Shown in pieces: positions 7,426 to 11,595 of a DNA stretch of 11,595 bases. The first letter of the stretch is position 1. Each line of letters starts with the position of its first letter. Made by a program: the position numbers and the translations under genes. The stretch is from the NCBI GenBank assembly GCA_910584935.1, contig CAJUDU010000072.1, forward strand, positions 1 through 11,595, given 5' to 3'. The DNA comes from an uncultured Butyricicoccus sp. (GTDB lineage Bacteria > Bacillota > Clostridia > Oscillospirales > Butyricicoccaceae). The notes beneath the pieces are model-generated. The model saw only the letters and a program-made list of their open reading frames with translations, was not told the origin of the DNA and searched no databases.

Positions 7426-7851
7426 ATGGCGAACTGGGGCGAATGTGATTTTTCCAGCCTGCAAGCTATGGCAGATCGGTTTCGAACGGCAGTTTCATCC
7501 CATTCAAGTGAACGATTGGCTTATGAAGTTTTGCAGGAGTTGGGTAATATGCTGCTGCGATCTACCAAACGCGCTACACCTGTCGACACTGGGCATTTGA
7601 AACGCAACTGGTTTATCAGCAACGTCCGGCAGCGCGGCGATATTTTTGAGATTGAGATTTACAATAATGTTGCGTACGCACCATGGGTAGAAAATGGACA
7701 TCGGATTGTCCGCAATGGGCATACAGTTGGTTTTGCAGAAGGACGGTATATGTTGCGCATTTCCATTGCGGAACTGGAACGCAAAGCGCCGGAAATCTAT
7801 AGCGCACGAGCACAGCAATTTTTACAATCATTATTGGGGGACACGATATGA
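7426..7851 (+). CDS. HK97 gp10-like neck/tail completion protein
   Basis: A 141-residue protein with the clear HK97 gp10 signature: KRATPVDTGHLKRNWFIS followed by VAYAPWVENGHRIV and a C-terminal helix that usually ends this family. 'P-V-D-T-G-x-L' and 'Y-A-x-W-V-E-x-G-H' are the recognisable residues (about 51-57 and 81-90). The family acts at the head-tail junction or as an adaptor on the tail tube. AAAGGAGGG lies just upstream of the ATG at 7426, and the gene starts one base after the head-closure stop. Its last 4 bases overlap the next gene (ATGA). Confidence 0.9.
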   Translation: MANWGECDFSSLQAMADRFRTAVSSHSSERLAYEVLQELGNMLLRSTKRATPVDTGHLKRNWFISNVRQRGDIFEIEIYNNVAYAPWVENGHRIVRNGHTVGFAEGRYMLRISIAELERKAPEIYSARAQQFLQSLLGDTI

Positions 7852-8252
7852 GGAATATTGTAAAACTCATTGTACAAGCACTTCATCCAGCTTTCCCTGA
7901 CCATGAAATTTACACCGAAGCCCTTCCTCAAGGTTTCAAAGAACCTTGCTTTTCGATTGTCCAGATAGACAGCCATGCGCAGGAATATCCAAGCAAGCGC
8001 ATCTACATGGAAAACCATTTTGATATCCGCTTTTTCCCTGGACAGGAACGCCCACGCGCCAAATGCCGCACGATGGCAGAGAAGTTATTATTCCGTTTGC
8101 GTGAGCTGCCAGGGCTGCGCGGCAGGGATATAGAATGGCAGGTCACAGATGATATTCTGCACTTTTTTGTAACCTATGCACGGTTTATTTATGGAATGCA
8201 GGACACAGAAATCATGGGCAATCTGCACACAGTACAGGAGGTTAAACCATGA
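7848..8252 (+). CDS. Tail terminator-type protein (DUF6838-like)
   Basis: A 134-residue protein beginning with a helix (IVKLIVQALHPAFPDHEIYT), then strands including FKEPCFSIVQIDSHAQEYP and YMENHFDIRFFPGQ, and ending RFIYGMQDTEIMGNLHTVQE. This layout is that of the small phage proteins annotated DUF6838 / tail terminator in PBSX-like phages, which cap the tail tube and set its final length. It starts at the ATGA overlap with the gp10-like gene and itself overlaps the next small gene by ATGA, so the three are translationally coupled. Function comes from family recall and position. Confidence 0.75.
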   Translation: MRNIVKLIVQALHPAFPDHEIYTEALPQGFKEPCFSIVQIDSHAQEYPSKRIYMENHFDIRFFPGQERPRAKCRTMAEKLLFRLRELPGLRGRDIEWQVTDDILHFFVTYARFIYGMQDTEIMGNLHTVQEVKP

Positions 8253-8422
8253 CAAAAGAACAAAAAACGGAAGAAAAATATACCTTGCAGCAGCTTTGTC
8301 AGGCCAAACGATATGCCGGGCGGCAAGACCTGCTGATGGCACTACTTCTGCCGGATAAAACATATTCCATTTCAGAAACAGATACACTGATCCAAAAATT
8401 CATGAAAGGCAAGGTGGGCTAA
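8249..8422 (+). CDS. 57-residue conserved-type protein upstream of the sheath
   Basis: A small ORF from ATG 8249 (ATGA overlap with the tail terminator) to the TAA at 8420-8422, with ACAGGAGGTT just upstream as a strong ribosome site. The protein has a charged start (TKEQKTEEKYTL), then QLCQAKRYAGRQDLLMALL, then LPDKTYSISETDTLIQKFMK. The 'L-x-x-D-K-x-Y-[ST]-x-x-[ED]-x-D-x-L-I-x-x-F-x-K-x-x-V' ending is, as I recall, shared by short proteins that precede the sheath in PBSX-like prophages. The sheath ATG follows after one base. No function is known to me; a sheath or tail assembly accessory role is a guess from position. Confidence 0.82.
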   Translation: MTKEQKTEEKYTLQQLCQAKRYAGRQDLLMALLLPDKTYSISETDTLIQKFMKGKVG

Positions 8423-8423
8423 T

Positions 8424-9734
8424 ATGGCACTTGGCGGCGGTATTTGGCAAGCGCAAAACAAAATATTACCTGGTGCGTATATCAATTTTGTATCGGCATC
8501 CCGTGCGGCAGCAGTGCTTAGTGATCGCGGGGTTGCGGCAATGCCGCTGGAACTGGACTGGGGACCGGAAGGTGAAATCTTCACGGTAACAGCAGCAGAC
8601 TTCCAGCAGCACGCAGAAGAAATTTTCGGGTATCCCTATTCACATAACAAGCTGAAAGGGCTGCGGGATTTATTCCAGAATATCCGTACAGGGTATTTTT
8701 ACCGGTTGGGTACTGGTGCAAAAGCATCCAATAGTTATGCCACTGCAAAATATGCCGGATTGCGCGGCAATGATATCAAGATTGTGATTGCAAAAAATGT
8801 AGATGATGTGACCAAATTTGACGTATCAACTGTGCTGGATGGGCATATTTTTGAAACCCAAACCATAACATCTGCGGATGGGTTAAAAGATAATGCGTTT
8901 ATCAGCTGGAAGAAAGGCACGGCACTTTCGCCAACAGCGGCAACACCATTGACAGGCGGTGCAAATGCCACAGCAATCACAGGTGAGGATTATCAGGCAT
9001 TTCTGGATAGAATCGAACCGTACAGCTTTAATACATTAGGCTGTGTATCGACTGATAAAACAGTAAAGAATTTGCTTGCCGCATTTACCCGGCGGATGCG
9101 TGATGAACAGGGTGTAAAGTTTCAAACTGTGTTATTTCAGCCGGAAGCGCCTGATTATGAGGGCATTATTGGTGTGGAAAATGCGGTTACAGATGAAGAT
9201 TGTCCACAGTCAGCGGCAGTTTATTGGACAACTGGCGCGCAGGCTGGCTGTGCCGTAAACCGCAGTGTGCAAAATATGCGGTATACAGGCGAGTTTTCCA
9301 TTGATGTATCGTTCACACAAGCACAGCTGACCGCGGCGCTTCAAACTGGGAAATTTGTTTTCCATCGTGTGGGGGATGAAATCCGTGTGTTGGATGACAT
9401 TAACACGCTGACAACATTTACAGAAGCTAAAGGGGAAGATTTTTCAGCCAACCAGACCATACGTGTGCTTGACCAGATTGGCAATGATGTGGCAGTATTG
9501 TTTGGGACAAAATACCTTGGGCAAATCCCAAACGATAATGCAGGGCGTATCAGCTTTTGGAGCGATGTTGTCGCAATCCATGAACAGTTGCTGGCTTTGC
9601 GTGCCATTGAAAACTTTTCATCAGATGATATTAAAGTTGGTTTGGGCAGCAGTAAAAAATCTGTTGTCTGCACCGATGCGGTTTCCCCAGTCAATGCGAT
9701 GAGCAAGTTATATATGACTGTCACGGTAAATTAA
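8424..9734 (+). CDS. Tail sheath protein (XkdK-like)
   Basis: A 436-residue contractile tail sheath subunit, which polymerises around the tube and contracts on infection. The start MALGGGIWQAQNKILPGAYI followed by NFVSA is the standard sheath N-terminus ('P-G-x-Y-x-x-F'). The middle has ALTPxxGG-type SPTAATPLTGGANATA, then YQAFLDRIEPYSFNTLGCVS, and a later WTTGAQAGCAVNRSVQNM region. The C-terminal domain includes VFHRVGDEIRVLDDINTLTT and VLDQIGNDVAVLF, matching the family end that forms the strand exchange between subunits. Length is close to that of PBSX sheath proteins. AAGGTGG at 8411-8417 precedes the ATG. This gene is the main evidence that the tail is contractile. Confidence 0.95.
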   Translation: MALGGGIWQAQNKILPGAYINFVSASRAAAVLSDRGVAAMPLELDWGPEGEIFTVTAADFQQHAEEIFGYPYSHNKLKGLRDLFQNIRTGYFYRLGTGAKASNSYATAKYAGLRGNDIKIVIAKNVDDVTKFDVSTVLDGHIFETQTITSADGLKDNAFISWKKGTALSPTAATPLTGGANATAITGEDYQAFLDRIEPYSFNTLGCVSTDKTVKNLLAAFTRRMRDEQGVKFQTVLFQPEAPDYEGIIGVENAVTDEDCPQSAAVYWTTGAQAGCAVNRSVQNMRYTGEFSIDVSFTQAQLTAALQTGKFVFHRVGDEIRVLDDINTLTTFTEAKGEDFSANQTIRVLDQIGNDVAVLFGTKYLGQIPNDNAGRISFWSDVVAIHEQLLALRAIENFSSDDIKVGLGSSKKSVVCTDAVSPVNAMSKLYMTVTVN

Positions 9735-9753
9735 CAAAAGGAGGCATTTTGCC

Positions 9754-10227
9754 ATGTATGATGTCACAATGGAAGCACGGGACGCGCTTGCTGGTTCACA
9801 GGCAAGCTGTTATGTAACGATTGACAGCGATCGCTACCATTTCATGCAGATGACCGAGTTTTCTGCCACTTACAAGCCCAATGTTGTTGAAGTTCCGATT
9901 TTGGGCAGACCAAACAAGGGACATAAAATGGTAGGCGGTACAGGCGAATTTTCCGGCAAAGCGCATTATAACCAGTCTACTTTGCGCCGGGTGATGAAAA
10001 CCTATCAGGATACCGGTTATATGCCAGAAATTGAAATCCAGATTGAAAATGAAGACAGTTCTTCCCGTGTTGGGCGGCAGTCAACCATTCTGCGAGGATG
10101 TTTGCTGGACAGTGTTGTTGTGGCGAAATTTGCGGCAGATTCCAACTCGCTGGATGAAGATATGAGCGGCACATTTGACAGCTTTGAACTGCCAGAGGAA
10201 TTTGACGAATTGGAGGGTACAAGATAA
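9754..10227 (+). CDS. Tail tube protein (XkdM-like)
   Basis: A 157-residue beta-rich tail tube subunit of the XkdM family, forming the inner tube through which DNA passes. Recognisable parts are RDALAGSQASCYVTIDSDRY, FMQMTEFSATYKPNVVEVPI, then LGRPNKGHKMVGGTGEFSG ('L-G-R-x-x-x-G-x-K') and the later GCLLDSVVVAKFAADS, with an acidic C-terminal end (DSFELPEEFDELEG). AAAAGGAGG before the ATG at 9754 is a very strong ribosome site, as suits a high-copy structural protein. The stop overlaps the ATG of the chaperone gene by one base (ATAATG). Order sheath-tube-chaperone is the PBSX order. Confidence 0.94.
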   Translation: MYDVTMEARDALAGSQASCYVTIDSDRYHFMQMTEFSATYKPNVVEVPILGRPNKGHKMVGGTGEFSGKAHYNQSTLRRVMKTYQDTGYMPEIEIQIENEDSSSRVGRQSTILRGCLLDSVVVAKFAADSNSLDEDMSGTFDSFELPEEFDELEGTR

Positions 10228-10658
10228 TGGATTTTGAACTGTTTATGAAAGGCAACGCATTGCCGGTTGAGGATAAAGAAATTGCGATTTCCAAACGTTT
10301 TCTTGACGCAGATGGCAAACCTGCATTATGGAAACTGCGTGCGGTGACAACCGATGAAGATGATGATTTGCGCAAAACCTATACGAAAATGGTACCAGCG
10401 CCGGGCAAAATGGGTAAGCGCGGTTCTATGATTCCGCGGCTGGATGCAAACGCATACAGCGTTGCACTGATGACGGCAAGTGTTGTATATCCAGATCTGA
10501 ACAATGCGGCGCTTCAGGACAGCTATGGCGCGAAGGATGCAGCAGCTTTGCTGCGCCGGATGCTGACGCCTGGCGAACTCACGGATTTACAGGCGGCGGT
10601 TAATGATATTTGTGGGTTCCAGACCTTTGACGAGCTGGTTGATGACGCAAAAAACTAA
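10227..10658 (+). CDS. Tail assembly chaperone, XkdN-like (G-type, zero-frame product)
   Basis: A 143-residue acidic protein matching the XkdN-like chaperone family: short N-terminal MDFELFMKGNALPVEDKE, then FLDADGKPALWKLRAVTTDE ('W-x-[IL]-[RK]-x-[IV]-x-[ST]-x-E-x-x'), a SMIPRLDANAYSVALMTASV helix, and LTPGELTDLQAAVNDICGF near the C-terminus. Such proteins bind the tape measure during tail assembly and are absent from the virion. The ORF ends gat gac gca aaa aac taa, placing a canonical -1 slippery heptamer on the last two sense codons; a fraction of ribosomes should make a 201-residue fusion with the downstream extension (see 10649-10655 and 10655-10831). The ribosome site GGAGG lies in the end of the tube gene. 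Confidence 0.93.
   Translation: MDFELFMKGNALPVEDKEIAISKRFLDADGKPALWKLRAVTTDEDDDLRKTYTKMVPAPGKMGKRGSMIPRLDANAYSVALMTASVVYPDLNNAALQDSYGAKDAAALLRRMLTPGELTDLQAAVNDICGFQTFDELVDDAKN
10649..10655 (+). promoter_or_regulatory. Programmed -1 ribosomal frameshift site, A AAA AAC
   Basis: The heptamer A-AAA-AAC is in the correct phase relative to the chaperone frame (gca aaa aac taa) and is followed at once by the zero-frame stop. Slippage lets ribosomes read CTA onwards for 58 more codons. This is the conserved G/GT logic of dsDNA phage tail chaperones. A weak hairpin (GGCG 10667-10670 with TGCC 10678-10681) lies 11 bases downstream; I see no strong stimulatory structure or upstream Shine-Dalgarno. Confidence 0.88.
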
Positions 10659-10831
10659 TCACTGGCGGCGACCCGGATGCCTATTATGCGTATTATTGTT
10701 TACATAAACTGCATATCCGTCCGCGGGAATACGTTCAGTTTGACCGCTGGGAAAGGGCGTTTATTGTTGCCGCCATTGATGAACGCATCCGCACAGAAAA
10801 AGAACTGGAGAATAAACTAAAATCACGATAA
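10655..10831 (+). CDS. Tail assembly chaperone T-type extension, made by -1 frameshift
   Basis: In the -1 frame after the slippery site there are 58 sense codons up to TAA at 10829-10831. The protein reads LITGGDPDAYYAYYCLHKLH, then IRPREYVQFDRWERAFIVAA and IDERIRTEKELENKLK. 'P-R-E-Y-x-x-x-D-R-x-E-[RK]-A-F-I-[IV]-A-[AS]-I' is the style of second-half chaperone domains that contact the tube subunits. There is no ATG, GTG or TTG in this frame, so independent initiation is unlikely and a 201-residue fusion with the XkdN-like product is the expected protein. The stop codon abuts the poly-T tail of the antisense transcript's terminator. Confidence 0.86.
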   Translation, partial: LITGGDPDAYYAYYCLHKLHIRPREYVQFDRWERAFIVAAIDERIRTEKELENKLKSR

Positions 10832-10862
10832 AACAAAACCGCCTGGCTTGACAGTCAGGCGG
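10829..10862 (-). terminator. Rho-independent terminator of the - strand peptide transcript
   Basis: On the - strand, CCGCCTG (10862-10856) pairs with CAGGCGG (10845-10839) across a 10-base loop and is followed by TTTTGTTTTA (10838-10829). On the + strand there is no T run after the stem, so the signal is directional. Its loop holds the -35 box of the opposing promoter. Confidence 0.85.
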
Positions 10863-10876
10863 CAATGGGATATACT
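10848..10876 (+). promoter_or_regulatory. Consensus sigma-A promoter for the antisense RNA
   Basis: TTGACA (10848-10853), a 17-base spacer and TATACT (10871-10876): a perfect -35 box, ideal spacing and a five-of-six -10 box. The expected start is near 10883. The promoter faces into the 3' part of the - strand peptide transcript and is the strongest-looking promoter in the window. Confidence 0.88.
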
Positions 10877-10896
10877 ATATGTACAAAAGCGCACCG

Positions 10897-10911
10897 TCAA
10901 ACGGTTCGCCA
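10897..10911 (-). repeat. Long-range inverted repeat, 3' UTR copy
   Basis: This is the partner of the leader copy at 11056-11070. It lies downstream of the peptide stop in the - strand message and inside the region covered by the antisense RNA, so antisense binding would compete with fold-back pairing. Confidence 0.72.
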
Positions 10912-10928
10912 AAGGATTATGTTACAGG

Positions 10929-10962
10929 GTAACCGTCACGCTTTGGAGAGAGGGACGGTTAC
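10929..10962. repeat. 9-bp inverted repeat at the peptide ORF stop codon
   Basis: GTAACCGTC (10929-10937) and GACGGTTAC (10954-10962) form a perfect stem with a 16-base loop. On the - strand the peptide stop codon TAA (10961-10959) lies in the first arm, so the hairpin would start at the end of translation and could stabilise the message. On the + strand it could end or shape the antisense RNA. Confidence 0.75.
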
Positions 10963-11033
10963 TTTGCTGTTATGAAGAAAATGTAGAGCAGGAATGCTGA
11001 ACAGATGAAAATCCTGCAAATCTTTTGCTTCAT
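10959..11033 (-). CDS. 24-residue hydrophobic peptide, type I toxin-like
   Basis: A tiny ORF reading MKQKICR at the N-terminus followed by the hydrophobic stretch IFICSAFLLYIFFITA and a final Lys. The layout (positive start, single membrane-spanning segment of about 16-18 residues, positive end, two Cys) is that of membrane-acting toxins of type I toxin-antitoxin loci. The ORF alone could be chance. It is supported by AGGAGGT (11047-11041) 7 bases before the ATG, a TTGAAC-17-TATACT promoter, a structured leader, a stop codon set in a stem, an intrinsic terminator, and a consensus antisense promoter at its 3' end. It is antisense to the phage late genes. I do not recognise the peptide as Fst, Hok, TxpA/BsrG or Ibs. 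Toxicity is inferred. Confidence 0.72.
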   Translation of the reverse strand: MKQKICRIFICSAFLLYIFFITAK

Positions 11034-11040
11034 GCACACC

Positions 11041-11056
11041 ACCTCCTTTCGGAGAT
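11041..11056 (-). promoter_or_regulatory. GAAA-capped hairpin sequestering the Shine-Dalgarno
   Basis: In the - strand RNA, CUCC (11054-11051) pairs with GGAG (11046-11043) closed by a GAAA tetraloop, extended by U-G and A-U pairs to six. The 3' arm is the AGGAGGU ribosome site of the peptide, so translation can be shut by local folding, as in other type I toxins. Confidence 0.68.
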
Positions 11057-11070
11057 GGCGAACCGTCCGA
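11056..11070 (-). repeat. Long-range inverted repeat, leader copy
   Basis: TGGCGAACCGT at 11056-11066 is the exact reverse complement of ACGGTTCGCCA at 10901-10911. In the - strand RNA the match extends to 15 pairs (11056-11070 with 10897-10911) with two G-U. The leader copy abuts the Shine-Dalgarno hairpin, suggesting 5'-3' fold-back of the toxin message. The direct repeat GGUUCG also occurs twice in the leader here. Confidence 0.72.
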
Positions 11071-11073
11071 ACC

Positions 11074-11085
11074 GCGCTTTCGCAC
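11074..11085 (-). promoter_or_regulatory. Second GAAA-capped hairpin in the toxin leader
   Basis: In the - strand RNA, GUGC (11085-11082) pairs with GCGC (11077-11074) around GAAA (one G-U). It sits about 14 bases from the predicted 5' end. It could protect the 5' end or act as a kissing loop; it duplicates the tetraloop of the Shine-Dalgarno hairpin. Confidence 0.5.
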
Positions 11086-11105
11086 AGTGTTGTATACCCA
11101 AACAC

Positions 11106-11134
11106 AGTATATCAGACAATTCTGCCGGGTTCAA
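11106..11134 (-). promoter_or_regulatory. Sigma-A promoter for the toxin-like peptide transcript
   Basis: On the - strand TTGAAC (11134-11129), a 17-base spacer and TATACT (11111-11106), with an A/T-rich AAATTTTTG upstream like an UP element. The start is expected near 11099, giving a leader of about 65 bases and a transcript of about 270 bases to the terminator at 10829. Confidence 0.83.
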
Positions 11135-11164
11135 CAAAAATTTACCCAGTTTAACCATGTTTAT

Positions 11165-11195
11165 AAGCAGCTGCTGATTCAGTAGTTGCTTTTTT
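11165..11195 (+). terminator. Strong Rho-independent terminator before the tape measure gene
   Basis: AAGCAGCTGCTG (11165-11176) pairs with CAGTAGTTGCTT (11180-11191) across a 3-base loop (12 pairs, two G-U) and runs into six T (11190-11195). It is directional on the + strand. It may end the long antisense RNA; it also lies between chaperone and tape measure genes, with no promoter seen in the 26 bases before the latter. Confidence 0.83.
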
Positions 11196-11221
11196 ATTGC
11201 CCCAAATCAGGGAGGGTATTT

Positions 11222-11595
11222 ATGACATTGTCACAAAGCATCATGCTGCGCGATGGCATGAGCGCAGTACTAAACCAAATATCCACGAACCTGGAACGTA
11301 CCATTTCCGGGTTTGAAGCGATGCAGGCAGCCGCTGGCAACCAAATCCCAACGCAAGTTTATGAGCAAATGAATGCCAATATTGAGGAAATGCGGGCAAG
11401 CCTGCAAAGTGCTGTTTCGCAGGTAGATTCCCTTGGGCAAGCGTTTCAGAATGCGCATCCACCAGCAAACACCTTACTGGGCACGGTGAAAAAACTGGCG
11501 GTGACATTGGGTGGGTTGGCGGCAGTTCGTGGGATCATTGGCTTATCGGATGAACTGACGCAAACAACCGCCCGCCTGAACCTGATGAATGACAA
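11222..11595 (+). CDS. Tape measure protein, N-terminal part (cut by window end)
   Basis: An ORF from ATG 11222 is open to the end of the window (124 codons plus two bases). AGGGAGGG at 11209-11216 supports the start. The first 80 residues are helical and Gln/Ala-rich (MTLSQSIMLRDGMSAVLNQI), followed by a hydrophobic LAVTLGGLAAVRGIIGLSDE and then ELTQTTARLNLMND, the 'S-D-x-x-x-x-x-x-A-R-L-x-L-M' signature of tape measure N-terminal domains. The full protein sets tail length and is normally the largest in the tail module, so most of it lies outside. The position after the chaperone frameshift pair is the canonical order, apart from the inserted cassette. Confidence 0.9.
   Translation, partial: MTLSQSIMLRDGMSAVLNQISTNLERTISGFEAMQAAAGNQIPTQVYEQMNANIEEMRASLQSAVSQVDSLGQAFQNAHPPANTLLGTVKKLAVTLGGLAAVRGIIGLSDELTQTTARLNLMND

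Larger units (their letters stand above)
10883..10970 (+). ncRNA. Predicted antisense antitoxin-type RNA
   Basis: Transcription from the consensus promoter would begin near 10883 and copy the complement of the 3' untranslated part of the - strand peptide message. A short form could end at the 9-bp hairpin 10929-10962, which is followed only by TTTGCTGTT, a poor terminator. A longer form would run to the strong terminator ending at 11195, giving about 310 bases covering the whole peptide transcript, including its Shine-Dalgarno. No convincing ORF is present; an 18-codon frame from ATG 10919 looks accidental. It contains ACCGT-CAA-ACGGT (10893-10905), a small hairpin that could be the recognition loop. 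The 3' end is my least certain element. Confidence 0.65.

Noticed and set aside
9977..10375. 132-codon - strand ORF across the tube/chaperone junction
   Set aside because: It spans two clear + strand genes, has no ribosome site or promoter, and has Ser-rich shadow composition.
10929..10962. The 9-bp hairpin as a definite terminator for the antisense RNA
   Set aside because: Only three T follow the stem on the + strand and none on the - strand, so termination here is possible but not supported; it is kept only as an inverted repeat.
10919..10975. 18-codon + strand ORF within the antisense RNA
   Set aside because: Only AAAGG sits upstream at poor spacing, the product is unremarkable, and the bases are explained by the hairpin and the opposing peptide ORF.
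11241..11507. - strand ORFs opposite the tape measure start
   Set aside because: They are shadows of the tape measure frame with no ribosome site or recognisable motif.
1..11595. CRISPR arrays, tRNA genes, insertion sequences, att sites
   Set aside because: I saw no regularly spaced repeats, cloverleaf-like segments, transposase genes or flanking duplications; the window is interior to a phage structural module.

Overview
The window is a contiguous piece of a tailed-phage structural module, almost certainly a prophage or temperate phage of a low-to-moderate-GC Firmicute. A Clostridia-type gut host is my inference, from the strong AGGAGG ribosome sites, GTG starts, Rho-independent terminators and the protein families present. 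The gene set (PBSX-type terminase, SPP1-type portal and gp7-like head protein, Gp20-type scaffold, tail sheath, XkdM-like tube, XkdN-like chaperone) indicates a contractile-tailed (myovirus-type) PBSX-like phage. All structural genes are on the + strand and are tightly packed, often overlapping by a few bases.

Layout. 1-4.3 kb: end of the terminase small subunit, large terminase, portal, and a minor head protein carrying a C-terminal polymorphic-toxin-like nuclease domain (Ntox50 type). 4.3-4.9 kb: a small Sm-like protein and a YjcQ-family protein, closed by an intrinsic terminator. 5.0-6.5 kb: scaffold and major capsid. 6.5-8.4 kb: neck genes (a small acidic/low-complexity protein, connector, head closure, HK97-gp10-like, tail terminator) and a 57-residue conserved-type small protein just before the sheath. 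8.4-10.8 kb: sheath, tube, and an XkdN-like tail assembly chaperone that ends in a textbook A AAA AAC -1 frameshift site feeding a 58-codon extension that has no start codon of its own. From 11.22 kb: the N-terminus of the tape measure protein, cut by the window end.

The surprise lies in the roughly 390 bp between the chaperone and the tape measure, which hold no phage structural gene. They carry a compact two-promoter cassette that looks like an undescribed type I toxin-antitoxin system. On the - strand there is a TTGAAC-17-TATACT promoter, a 5' leader with two GAAA-capped hairpins (one containing the Shine-Dalgarno), a 24-residue hydrophobic peptide ORF behind a strong AGGAGGT, and an intrinsic terminator. 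On the + strand a consensus TTGACA-17-TATACT promoter, whose -35 box sits in the loop of the toxin terminator, fires an antisense RNA across the 3' half of the toxin message. The 5' and 3' parts of the toxin RNA share an 11-base perfect (15 with G-U) long-range complementarity next to the Shine-Dalgarno, reminiscent of hok-type fold-back inhibition. A strong + strand terminator follows the cassette.

The structural genes would work together in the usual way: terminase packages DNA through the portal into a scaffold-built capsid, neck proteins join it to a separately assembled contractile tail, and the chaperone pair builds the tube on the tape measure. The toxin-domain head protein and the antisense peptide cassette look like accessory (moron-like) functions inserted into this conserved frame. 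All family assignments come from reading the sequence; no search was run.
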